A DNA stretch of 64,000 bases from Pezizomycotina sp. ARF18. Lineage: Eukaryota; Ascomycota. Location: positions 32,716-96,715 of the forward strand of contig AZLU01000103.1 in the NCBI GenBank assembly GCA_002224055.1, given 5' to 3'. Shown piece by piece: positions 1 to 11,429 of this stretch (position 1 is the stretch's first letter; each line of letters begins with the position of its first letter). Under the pieces are notes generated by a model. It worked only from the letters and a program-made list of their open reading frames with translations. It had not been told where the DNA came from and ran no database searches. A program made the position numbers and the translations under genes.

Positions 1-1561
1 AAGTTGGATTCCTCGACGATCTCCATTGGGCCTTGGTCGCCGGCATCTCGTTCCCGACGGTCAATCTGAAGAGACTGCTCGTCAGGCACCAAGTCCCCGT
101 TCAAAATGCGCATTTGCGCGGATACCATCGCACTATTTGAACGCCCACTTAGTTAGTTTCGAGGAAATAATCAATTCGTGAAATACGTATGTTTCTTGAG
201 GGTTTAGGAATGTTTTCGTACTTAGACTGTCTATTGTTCGCCATATTCTCTCTGGCCAACCGATCGAGCCTTTGGCTCACCGTTTCAGCCTGATGGACAG
301 CACCTGCCGCCTTTTCAGCTGCTAACTCAGCTTTCCTTGCCGCTGCTTCCTGACAATCTCTGCCCAATCAAGCTTCTCAATTTCCTCGTAGCGTTTGCTC
401 TTCTTTCCGATGTGAGTGTCGCGGCAGAGGTCAGTCATCCTTACAACGCCGGTTCGATTTCGAGAGCATCTCCCCCTTCCGGTGTAATTGATCTCGCCTT
501 TTTCCTGCGCTTCTTCCTTGTAGCTCCTTCAGCGCCGTCTCGGTGGCATCATTCTGGCATCCGAAGCGGTAGCCCTCTGCTTCCCTTTCTTTGCTCTAGA
601 AGCGGATTGAGCCTGAGAATCTGAAGCGGACGTTTGGCGCTGGAGACCGCTTGGGAAACTGGTGCCCCCTGTCGAATTGCGTCCCTTTCTATGGTAGGCA
701 TTTGAATAGCGATTCCCCTGTCTTGTTCTACCCTGCGACGTTTGGTTGCCGAAGGACCCGGCTGTGGCGGTCCAATAGGCGTCGCGATGGGGTCAGAATA
801 ACTGCTCGGACTGATGGTGACGATGTTGCGGGTGCTGTTACGGAAATTGGTGCAGATGCCGATCCTGCGCTTGGTGCTGGCGCTGGAGCTGGTGTGGTAT
901 AGAAATGGGCAGCGGGTTGCCGATGGTGTTTGTAACCGGTGTCGGAATGGGCACGGAAATCGGTGTTGGAGCTTGCGCTGGCCGTGGCACTTGTACTGGA
1001 ACTGCTAGAGATGTAGCTTTCGGCTGCGGCGGCCGTGGTGGGGGAGGGGTAGCTGCGGTGGTAGCTTCGAAAACTTGACGCACTTCGTTGAAGAAGTAGA
1101 CATGGACCGCTCCTAGGCTGTGTCGGTGATCGCGAGGCTTCGTTCGCACGCTCACCGGCTCCCCATCCTGATTTGACCCGGCTCCAGAGCTCAAGGGTTG
1201 TCGAGTTGCGCCAACGGTGCTTTCATCGGGTACAGGCTGAGAGAGAGCTGCTTGGAGGTTTCGGGGGACTGCGTTGGTGGTTGTGATTCGGCGACATCTC
1301 CACTTCCAGAGGCAGGGGAGCGGATGTGCCTTCTGCAGCTGGTTGTGTAGACGCAGGCCGGGGCCGGGGCCGTGCCTGTGCTTTCGGAGCGAACTTCTAT
1401 TCGATTTCTCTGATCATCGCAAGAAGCATTATTCCTCCGATTAGCGACCTTTTTGTCTTCCCCCTCCGCCGTAGCTGGAATGATTCAAAGCAATAACTAC
1501 TAGATCCTAGAACCAAAGGACCTAGATTTAAAGAACGTTACTCACTGACGACAAAACTCAT
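1..1561 (-). CDS. BDP1: TFIIIB subunit B'' (Bdp1), partial, cut by the left edge
   Basis: Bdp1 is the SANT-domain subunit of TFIIIB, which places RNA polymerase III at tRNA and 5S genes in the nucleus. Read on the minus strand, the N-terminal half is present. It starts with an ATG at 1561-1559 and a 16-nt exon (donor 1545, acceptor near 1475). The family motif KFAPKAQARPRPRP follows, then a Pro-rich low-complexity region (about 840-1190), then MTDLCRDTHIGKKSKR near 370-430 and a coiled Ala/Glu segment. Next comes RILNGDLVPDEQSLQ (about 50-110), the block that precedes the SANT domain; the SANT domain itself would lie beyond the edge. An intron at 148-221 splices cleanly (..RQS-NGRS..). Several frame changes separate these blocks. 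The gene is divergent from BRE1. Family identity is confident; exact exon structure is not. Confidence 0.85.
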
Positions 1562-1696
1562 AGCGACTTGAAGCGTTTATATGGATTCATCCGCACCGAC
1601 CTCTGCTTGGTTTTTTGGTTCGATATTTGTTTGGTTGCTTTGCTCGTATTGAAATACCCCACTGTTGTTGCTATGATATTATTCTCAGCCCTACTG

Positions 1697-1734
<38 letters not shown>

Positions 1735-2609
1735 ATATATATATATTTTTCTCGCAGATTTTACTCAAAGGTCCTAGCACCGTACCTACTATATCATTTG
1801 AAATTTTTTTTTTTTTTTAAAAAAAAAAAGGAACGAAAAAAGTCCAATAAGGTTGGTTACTTAGTAAAAAGAAAAAGGTGGGAACAAGGAGGAGGATGAG
1901 ATGTACTGCTGGTGTGAAATATCTCAGTACAATAAAAAAAACACCTCGAAATTGCCCTTCCGGAAATCGCTGACATTAAAGGTGTGGGAAAAGGAACCAA
2001 AAAATACAATACGGCTCCCAAAGAAAAAAAGAGAGAGAATTTATTATTCCCCTTTCGAATCGGATCCTCCTCTCCTCTTTTTTTTTTTTTTTTCCCTTCT
2101 CCTCTTTCCCTTCATCGATTCAACACCCTAAAAACAACCATCATCCATCACTTCATCGCCTCCTTCGATCATTCAAAGAAAGACCTACGTCTTCATCCCT
2201 TCTCTCCCCCCCCCCCCCTTTTTTTTTATTTTTTTTATTTTAATTTTCACTATTCTTCATCGTATATACTTATAACCCATATATTTTCCGTAAAGCCCCT
2301 TGTATTAATAATAGGCACATGCTCGACGTGTGGAAGTAGACTCGTCCTAGGAAAGTGGTGAAGTCCGGAGAGGGCTCTGCATCCAGAACCTACCTTTTCC
2401 CCTCCGTTTCTGGACGCTTCTTCACTCTCCAGGACTTCCACCATTATAGGTAAAAGCAAGAAGAAAGGAAGGAGAAAAAAAGAAAAAGAAAAGAAAAAGA
2501 AAAAAAATTTAACATCAATATCCTCCAAGCTGTGTCCATGAAAGAAACTATCACCTCCCTCCCTGATACCGAGTCTTCTGTGGTCTCTATAGCACCAAAG
2601 AAGGCACAA
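1562..2609. promoter_or_regulatory. BDP1/BRE1 divergent intergenic region
   Basis: A shared upstream region of about 1 kb between two divergent genes. It holds poly(T) runs near 1699-1722 and 2078-2093, a T-run directly followed by an A-run near 1806-1829, a C-run followed by T near 2208-2228, and a CT-rich stretch (2040-2250) typical of fungal promoters and leaders. No conserved coding segment was seen. Confidence 0.5.
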
Positions 2610-5464
2610 ATGGACGATCGAAAACGACCTCACAATGATATATGTGACGAAACACACCTTCCAAGAGGCAGGCCGTCGTGGCCCCTCTTCCTCACAGCAA
2701 ACCCCCCAGAATCAAGAAGATGTCATAGTAAGCCTCCTCCTACTCCTCCCTCCCTCCCTCTGCGTGGTTTCGTCCGCTCTCCCTTAAAACTGAACACTTC
2801 AACCCCCTTCCCTCACAACACTCGTCGTATTTGTCCACGATACGTGTGTGTATAAGTGTATGCGTGGGTGTGTTGGTCAGACGTGATGAACACGCCTCAT
2901 TTCTCAGCGCGTAAAACAAACAGCACTAAATCATGATGTAAATCCGATCACAGCATTTCCAAAAAGAGGCAATCTTCCGGCAGATGCAAGCCTACAAGCG
3001 AGAAAAGGACATCGCCCAAGACAGGTTAGACGAACTCAACAAACGCGTGGCATATCACGACCAGCACCTCAGGATCGTAGACGCTGGTGGGATCAGGTAT
3101 GTTCTTATATCACCCTTTAATTTTTTTTGTTCTGTCTAACTTCGTTTCTTTTTTGTGCTTTTTGCCGCTGCAGCTCGCTAATATCCCATACCTTCAAAAT
3201 TTTTGTTTGCAATTTAGATGCTCGATGAGGTTCGGTTACTGGTAACCAAAGAGGCCAACAACGATAAGGCACATATCAATGGAGGTAGGCATTCGTAATT
3301 CTTGAGAAGCTTATCTTTTATCTTTTTTTTTTTTTTTTTTTTTTTGATTATCACCTTGGAAATAACCCAACCTAACTATTTTAGTAGATGGCGACCCTTC
3401 ATTAGCGAAATCACTCTTGCATTTCCGTGATGTATCTTCCTTCGAGGACCACCTGTCCAAGAAGGGGAACATATCATCAACACTCTGGGAGTGCTGTTTA
3501 AGCATTAAAACATCGGAGTGATTCACCCTCGGACGAGAAAGTTGAGAAGCTTTCTGTTCGAATAGCAGAACTATTAGCCAACGAGAAGGTTCACCATGCC
3601 GAGCTGGACCGCCTTCAAACAGAAAAGGACGACCTTGAGGAGCAGCTGACGAATGCGGCGATAAGATATCTGCAAGCTGAAAAGAAATTGGACGCTACAA
3701 GAGCGTGACACTAGCAAAGATTGAGAAGCAGGCCCAAGCATCTTCTGCCGCAAAATCCGAGGGAAAGCCGACGACAAAGATACAGACGGCAAATCAAAGG
3801 CCACGGATGGCAATTATGCAACTGTAGAGCTAGCAAGAAGAGAAGCAGAAGCTATCGCTGCCAAACAAGAGAAGGAATTGCAACAGCTTCAATCGAGAAT
3901 ACTCGCCTCTCAGAGCAGGTCTCCACATTCACAATCAAGGTCAGCAATGCTCTAAACATTTTAATCCTTTTTACTCTCGACTGGACAGCGTCCCATGCGT
4001 TATTGGATAATACGGAATTTGTTCTGACATATTTTTAACAGCTGAGTCGCCTATCCGAGGAGGACATCATGACCTGCGACGTCTTACAAAAATGTCAAGG
4101 CAAAACTGGACGACCTGATCGCGCGCTACAACAACATCGAAGCATTGAACAATAATCTGCAAAAGGAGGCTGAAATGCTGCAAGCAGAACGAAACAAATA
4201 CAAGGAGACACTTCAGCATGAGCAGGAGCTCGCTATTTCCGAAATTAAAGGCCAAATGTCGAAAAACGATTCTGACCTTGCACGTATTCGCAACGTCAGG
4301 GACTCGCTGGTGCAGGAGAATTCAATGCTCAAGCAAACTGCCGAAAAGCAGCTGTCCACCGTCGAGGCAGCAAATGCATTGGCTAATGCTCGGTCTCTCA
4401 GGATCCAGAGTTTGGAATCTGAGATTTCACGTCTTCGACTCCAGATGAACAAGGAAGAACCTTTTACCGATGCGGAACTTGAAAAAATGAGTAAAGATGA
4501 GTTGGTTGCAAATTAGGACAGACGCAACGTGCGTACAAGATACTAGAGGACGAAATAGGCGCTCTCGAATCTGCTTACACCAAAGCCAACCAATTGAGCA
4601 ATAGTAAATTCCTCAACCTACAGGAAGCAAGTGCGAAGATGGAGCGACTGGTACAGGAGGTAAGCCGTCGAATCCGATATATAAAAGAAAGGAGAGGGAG
4701 ATTTCGACTTTGGACGCAAAAGCAGAAACGTTGCATTCGTAAATTTAGTCGAATTTGAGGACTGACGGTCTTGAACAGAAACAAAAAGCGGATCAAAAAT
4801 ACTTCGGCGCCATGAAAGCAAAAGATGTCATTCAGCAAGAATCTCGAATCTTGAAAATCCAGCACTCCAAGTCGTCCGAAATAATAGCCCAACTTAAAGA
4901 TGCCGAGAAGGCATACGCATCCGTCATACACAACTTGGAGAGGCAGGTCGCAGAGCTCAAGACATTGCAAAATATGTTCTCGAACCAAAAGGCCGAACTC
5001 AACCGACGCATTCAGGAAGGAAACAATACGATCGAGTCCCTGAAGAACCAGACACGCCACCTCAGCGAATCATGAAGACTAAAGATTCGGCTATGGCTTC
5101 CGAGGCTGAACAACGTCGCAAGGCAGAAACAGAGGTCGAAAAGCTACTTGTTGAAATGAGTACTCTTAAGAGCGAACTGCAGTCTGCAAGGCACAGAGAT
5201 AGCGGAAATGAGCAGATGGAAGCATTAAGGGTACGCTTGTACTTGAAGATCCCCGCTAGGTAGTAAAAGCTGACATGGTTATTGTTTTAGTCAATTGCTT
5301 ATTGTTCCGTGTGCCGTATCCGCTTCAAAAATTCAGCTTTAAGGACCTGCGGTCATGTCTTTTGCAAAGACTGCGCAGAAGAACGTATCACGTCTCGTTC
5401 TCGGAAGTGCCCCAATTGCGGCCGGCCATTTGCCGCGACTGACGTTATACACGTACATCTTTAG
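2610..5464 (+). CDS. BRE1: E3 ubiquitin ligase Bre1 (histone H2B monoubiquitination)
   Basis: Bre1 works with Rad6 to monoubiquitinate histone H2B in the nucleus. The start MDDRKRPHNDI at 2610 matches the usual Bre1 N-terminus. An intron at 2728-2953 leads into FQKEAIFRQMQAYKREK and the family block RVAYHDQHLRIVDA. A second intron (3097-3217) precedes MLDEVRLLVTKEA. The middle is continuous coiled coil spread over several frames (about 3400-5230). After an intron at 5231-5290 the last exon encodes a C3HC4 RING: CSVC, TCGH, FCKDC, KCPNC, ending ATDVIHVHL and a TAG at 5462-5464. Frameshifts are visible, for example near 3083, where the expected DAWWDQ is out of frame by one base. The RING and N-terminal block make the assignment firm. 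Confidence 0.93.
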
Positions 5465-6648
5465 TAATTTAAGGTTTTCTGTCGACTTGCTATCGCTATT
5501 GTATTTATACAAGTTTCTTATCTCTTCCTCGTTTCCATTGTCTTACTTCTTCCTTTATCTTTCGTGCATAAGCCAGGAAGCAGCTCAAAGATTCGCCTTT
5601 GTTTTCCACTCTAAACGCGCTGTTTTTTTTTTTTTTTTTTTAATCTTTGGGACGATCTCATCATTCATGATCTACTCCATGTCAATACATACCTTCCCTT
5701 ATTCTCTAAGCATCGTCTCATCTTGAATACTACATTGTTACTTTTAGTGTGCTTTACTATGTATCATTGTTCTTTCTTTCTTTTTTTTTTTTTTCCTTCT
5801 TATATGATCTTTCAATGTTGACACTAGATAAAACGCTTCAACGACACTTTTATTATTAACTTCTGTTTCATTTCCTTCAATGGTTTATTCCTTCACTCAC
5901 TTTTAATAATCAAATAACCACTAAATGTTTTCTTTTCCTTTCCTTTTAAACTCTGTAATGGTAGCTGATTTTTGACCTTTTTCATTATTATCATCATTCA
6001 TTATTATTATTATTATTATTATTATGATTATTATCTAAATCGCGTTTCATTTGTTGCGGTACTACGGGAACAGGCATCGGGAAAAAACAAACATTCTATA
6101 AACTCTATATATGTCTATTCAGTTCCTTTTTCTTTATCCTCCTCGCAATTATCAAAAGACTTTTTCTTCTCCCACTTCCTTTCATAACTATCATCCTCAG
6201 TTGTGGGTGTTTGTTGTTTCTCACTACATTGTAATTCGCTCATTTTCTCACCTGATATACTTGTTCTCTTCCGGATCTTGAGTACCGGCGGACGGGGATT
6301 TTTTTTTTTTTTTTAGCAAACGGACCCTATGCAACTTTCTCTTTTTATTATTTATTTTCCCCTTGTGTACAAAGATATTTATATTGTTCACTTCCCATAT
6401 AATATATATATCAACTCTTTGGACGTGCAACGTAATATGTAAAAAGGCTATTACTTGCATTGTTAGATCACACATTTCTCTCTCAAACTGATCAAATCCG
6501 TGACAAACTTTTGAATATTATGCATCCCAGTGCTCTGAAAAAAAAAGCTTCTAAGCATCTACTTTGAGCGTCGACGGTCTCCTTTTGGGTTAAGAACGAA
6601 TCAACGAATACATGCGTAAAAAGCAGGTTATGATTAACTTTTTTCCCT
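5465..6648. other. BRE1/AMPP convergent 3' spacer, no gene seen
   Basis: The 3' flanks of two convergent genes. It is AT-rich, with T-runs near 5624-5641 and 5781-5794, and an (ATT)n microsatellite at about 5998-6034. Short ORFs here are low-complexity and resemble nothing recognisable. Confidence 0.6.
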
Positions 6649-9076
6649 TCAAAGCGGCGCAGTTTCCCTCTCGAGCCAAGCCATGGTCTTTCATCGTCCT
6701 TGAAGAAACTTTGTGTCTTCTCCAATACCCCCTTGTGGTACTCGTTCAGGTAGTCCTTCTCAGACTGGGTGAGCAGATTTGTATCGATCAGCTTGCGACA
6801 CATCGGGACCTACAAAAGAAAAGTTTTGGGTTATTAGTATTATTACGTCCGAGTTACTATACGGAGTCCATGGAGTATTAGACTGACCATCGTAACGGTT
6901 TCGAATCCGTAGTACGCACGATCTCCGAATTTGTGCGTTGTCTCGACTTCCTTGACCAGTATGATATCTACATTCATAGTTTAGTATGGGTTGGTATATT
7001 GTTTATTCAATCTAATCGCTCCTCCGTAAGAGGGTTTTCTTACTCTCAATACGGATACCAAATGCGTCGTCCTCGTAGTAACCAGGTTCTTTAAAGTGTA
7101 ATTATTAGCAAACCAAATCATACCTATTCGTCAGAGGAGAATATACCGTTTGAGATCACGTTGCCAATCGCTAAGGGTACCTCAGAATACTGGACTCTGG
7201 TTCCGATACCGATTGGTCCCTCGTGAACGTTCAAGAATGAGCCGACACCGTGACCGGTTCCGTGCCTGTAATCGAGGCCTTCCGCCCAGAGGAATTGGCG
7301 GGCCATCGTATCCAATGCGAACCGCTAGTTCCCTTTGGAAAAATAACCCTACCGAGAGCGATGTTACCCTTCAAAACCAGCGTGTATGCCTTCTTCTCCA
7401 TCTCGGTCGGCTCGCCGAAGTGAAGCGTCCTAGTGGTATCAGTAGTGCCGTCATAGAATTGAGCACCGGAGTCGCACAGGTAGATCGCCTTCGGGTCGAT
7501 CAGCGTTCCTGGTTCAGGGTGGTAGTGAATGACAGCAGCGTTGGGCCCTGTCGAAGATATCGTGGGGAACGAGAGCCCGACGAAATCTTGCTTCGCTGCC
7601 CTCAGCTTCTCGAGCTTATCCGCCGCCTGGACTTCATCCAACTTGGCCCGCTAAGCAGTTGGTCCTCGAGCCACGCAAAGTATTCTATCAGGGCAGCTCC
7701 GTCGCGGATGTGACATTGCCGCATTCCCTCAAGCTCTGTCTCGTTCTTTACTGCTTTAGCAGCCGTAACCGGAGACTTGACCTCGTCGATCTTATCCTCG
7801 CCGATAGCCTTTGCGAGGGCCCAGCTCGCAGTATTAACGAGAAGGAACTTCTGCTCCTCGTCTTTGCCTTCCTTCTTGACCGACTCGCTACTAAGCGCCG
7901 TCAAATCGGAGAAAATAGCTTCGTAAGGCTTGATCTTGACGTCCGAGGAGAGATGCTTCTTGACTTCTTCGTTGACCTGCGACTCGTTGACGAACAGCGT
8001 CGCTTCCGTCGGGGTAACGACAGCGTACGAGAAGAAGACCGGGTTATACGGGATGTCGCTGCCGCGCAGGTTGAACAGCCACATTATCTCGTCCAGGCCG
8101 CTCAGGATCAGGCCGCGGCTGTCCTTCTTCTCCAGCTCCTTGCGCACGTCCTCGAGCTTTTCTGTGAACGGTTTCCCGGCGTACTTTTCGTCCAGGACGA
8201 TGATCGGTTCCGAAGGCGCGCGGGCCGCTCGCTTCCCCAGACTTGGTCGACGATGTTGGTGTCCATCCCGATAAGCTCGCCGCCTGCCTTTGCTTTAATC
8301 TTATCCTGGAGCCTTCTTGACTCGGCTTGTATTTAAACATTGCATGTCAGAATAGAAGCTCTTTCGAAAAATAAAAAATAAAAGAAAACTAGGCCGGTAT
8401 AGCCAAGAAGGCATACCCAATGTAAGAAGCGTCGCGTCAACACCGACGGTCTTTCCACCCTCTGCTTGCTCGCATACCCTTTAGTTTCAATATAACTTGT
8501 CAGTTTGTTTGGAAATACTAAGCGGTCGGGAGAAGGCTGTTCCAAGAAAATCTCACCATTCCTGCCAGGTGGGCACATCCGGAAGACCTTGCTTGAGCAA
8601 GTGCCAGTTACTGTCTAGTTCTTTCTCGGCCTGGTTAAAGTAGCGGCCGTCTGTCGACATGACGGCCCTGTCCTGCGTTATAACGCAGCATCCTGCGGAT
8701 CCGCTGAAACACATATATATTCTATACCAAATAGAAAAAGAAATGCCCAACAACGGTCAGAATTCCGATTTCTACTATCAGGAAAAACATTTCGAAAATT
8801 ATAAAGAAGAGAAATATACTGACCGCGGCGGCCGTCGCAAGGTGCAATATATTCTGACTGGTGAGCATCTTCAGACGGTACGACTATAATTTGGCCATGT
8901 CAGCACGAAAAATCACAGATATTAAAATATCAAGTCGAGCTAAAGTAGTGAGAAAGTAATGAAAAGTACAGCGAGGTCTCGGTTAAAGAGGATCACTTAC
9001 TGAAAACGTCAACCTTGTGATCCTGCATGAGCTTCCGCAGGGCTGTGAGCTTATCCGTAGTATTAACGGGTGCCAT
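6649..9076 (-). CDS. Xaa-Pro aminopeptidase P (M24B metallopeptidase)
   Basis: This enzyme removes an N-terminal residue that precedes proline and uses a two-metal M24 site. The canonical ATG is at 9076 ([18 protein letters not shown]). Recognisable blocks follow in order: [17 protein letters not shown] (about 8845-8895), [81 protein letters not shown]. The metal ligands are all visible: CDSGAQ and DGTTDTTRT (two Asp), HGTGHGVG (His), NEPGYYED (Glu, across an intron near 7093-7146) and GIRIE (Glu). The C-terminus [11 protein letters not shown] ends at a TGA, 6649-6651. Frame changes occur near 7320, 7640 and 8150. The AFISGF segment expected after the first block was not found, so a micro-exon or sequence loss near 8720-8840 is possible. 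An in-frame presequence-like stretch continues upstream without an ATG (see findings). Confidence 0.93.
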
Positions 9077-11429
9077 TGTAGAATCTTGCACTTCTGAAGA
9101 GAAGAACCGACGATATACTAATGGTGCTGCTGCGAATGCTAGAGGGATTCTGGAATGATAAGATGATTGAGATGTTTTCAAACGGAATGCTACAGTACTC
9201 CTAGTGGCAGTATAGGCAGCGTGGACTGGACAAGTAGTGATACTAGTGTACTTTTGGCTCTTGTAATGGAAAAGGGACGACGGCGTGACTTATATGGGAC
9301 ACTGCAGCTACTCCTAATATTACTGCTAGCAATGATGGTGGGTGCAGAAAACGGAGGGGTTGAAGGGGAGATGGCCGCCTTGCGATTAATGCTGGAAGGT
9401 GATGCGGCGAGCCATACAAAAAGCAAATAGATAAAATAATAATATAATAAATAATAAATAATGTAAGAAAAGAGCAATATTGAAAAAAAAAAAATTTAAA
9501 ATAAAAATAAATTTAAAAAAAGGAAACAACAACTCAACAAACCAAACTACAGCAAAAATCGTCCAATTAATTCAACAGATCCAACGATAGTAAGAACAGA
9601 GACCTGTTGGAGTATATGAAATTAGACAAGGTGAGTAATCAAGAAAGGAGGTTAGGATATTGTACTTTCTCTTTCTCGTTCGAGCTTTCCAAGGGGAAAA
9701 GAAAAAATCTTGTTGCTTCGAATCCTCTATACTTCTTTTTCTTTACTTAAGCTTCTTGTTTCTTCAATTGTCGTTGCATTGGAAAAGAAAATTTTCAAAG
9801 TTTTCTGTCTCGTTGACAGGTTCAAGTGTATACAATTGCGACGTCTAAAAATGCTCGAGAGCGTCGTAAGAGTAGGGTTTAATCTTTGCAGCCATTTCGA
9901 AGCGCTTCCGTACTCCATGTTCACCATTTAACACGTTGTGTGAGATTCTCTCCGGTTTAACTAGGACAAAGGTGTCTTTTCACAGTTCACGTCCTTCCAC
10001 GCAAGGGAAATGGTTATACAGATCGACAGATTCTTTTTTCTAGAAGCAAGGAGTGTAAAAGCCTCCCTTCCCAGAAGCCTCTAAATATCTCCCAGGTCTG
10101 CTCAGTGCTGTGATTTCTCAAGAAAAGAGAGAGGCAATTTACCGGGAGTCTTAGATAGCTCCGAACGGGCTAGCAACTAAACGGGCCAGAAGAAGCAAGA
10201 TCTTAATCTTTCATTAACATGGGTACCTTTTGTGTCGATATAAGGCACCATAAACCGCTCAAAGCGGCACAGACTAAATGCAACAATTGCGCGATCCTGG
10301 GACGGAAAGAATTATAGCCATCTCTTTTTCTTCTTTAATTCATTCTGTTCCACAGATTTTCTTGTCATGACGAATGGCGAAACGTCGTCGGATATCTGCG
10401 ACGAATCTCAATTGCAGCTCTACCATGCATACCTGCTTCTACATGCTTCGAATGACGGCTACATGCGGCTAAATTTTTTCTTTTCTTTCTTTCTTTTTTA
10501 AATCTCGTTTATACCATGTTATTAATAAGTTTAATTCGTTTTTTTTTTTTTTTTTTTTTTCCTCGGAATGGATAGCTCAAGGAAGCTTTTTAAATTCTGC
10601 GTGGGAGTAAACACACGCGTGAATGGAGCATTCTCCAATGGAGAGGCAGGTAAGGAGCTTTTGAATCGAAATATGCGTTTCACTGCAATAATCTGTTTGC
10701 TCGAGCTTGCGTGAGGCTCCGTCCCTGCTTAACATCCGTAGGCTTTCTGCAACCCGCGGGATTGACCATAGATGCATCACGCCCCCTGCGAGAGCGGCCT
10801 CAGTCGAAGGCTCCTATGGAACATCTTGATCTATATTCCTAGCCTCCGCGACACCAATCTTGCCTTCAACAAAGATATACACCTTCAAACCAAATTAACT
10901 TATACTTGTATAGATTGTTTCAGAACTTCTTTGCTGTATTCCTTTACCCTGCCGATAAATCAAAAAAAAAAATCTTAAGTGAGGGAAATTCAAGATTCGC
11001 CTTATCCGATATCATAATCATACTTAGTCTCAGTAGATGGGAAAGTTGACTACACGCTTCATGAAGTAGCTCCATCACTTTGGGTCCTCTCTCGGCTCGA
11101 AAAGTAAGAAAGAAGGGAAGGGGAAAAAAAAAAGAGGCTTCTTAAGAAGACACAAGTAGGTACGTATTTTTACCGCCCAGCTACTGGATTAGCGGCAGAG
11201 TGGGAAGAAACCGGCAAAGGCTCAAAATAGCAATATACCTGTAGGGCAGTAAGCAGTGTCAGTATTAAAAAAGAAAAATTAATAATAAAATAAAATACAA
11301 AATACATAAATTATTATTATTTTATTTTTTCCCTTTAAGTGAGAGCTTTCCTTTAGCCTCACCACCCGCTCCTCAATCACCAACATTTTTCGTTCGCCAC
11401 AATCGACCTCTTCAACCCCCCCTGCGGCC
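9077..11429. promoter_or_regulatory. AMPP/karyopherin divergent intergenic region
   Basis: A 2.3-kb region between two divergent genes. The part nearest AMPP (9077-9287) stays open in the AMPP frame and may encode a leader. The rest holds a T-run near 10538-10560, an A-rich patch near 9480-9530 and mixed-composition sequence around 9900-11100. No homologous coding segment or tRNA was recognised. Confidence 0.5.

Noticed and set aside
6885-6915. tRNA T-loop-like string GGTTTCGAATCC
   Set aside because: It lies in the aminopeptidase coding sequence (YYGFETVT on the minus strand) and has no surrounding cloverleaf.
7150-8336. Long plus-strand open frames (up to 225 codons)
   Set aside because: They are antisense shadows of the aminopeptidase exons, whose minus-strand frames carry the full set of M24 metal ligands.
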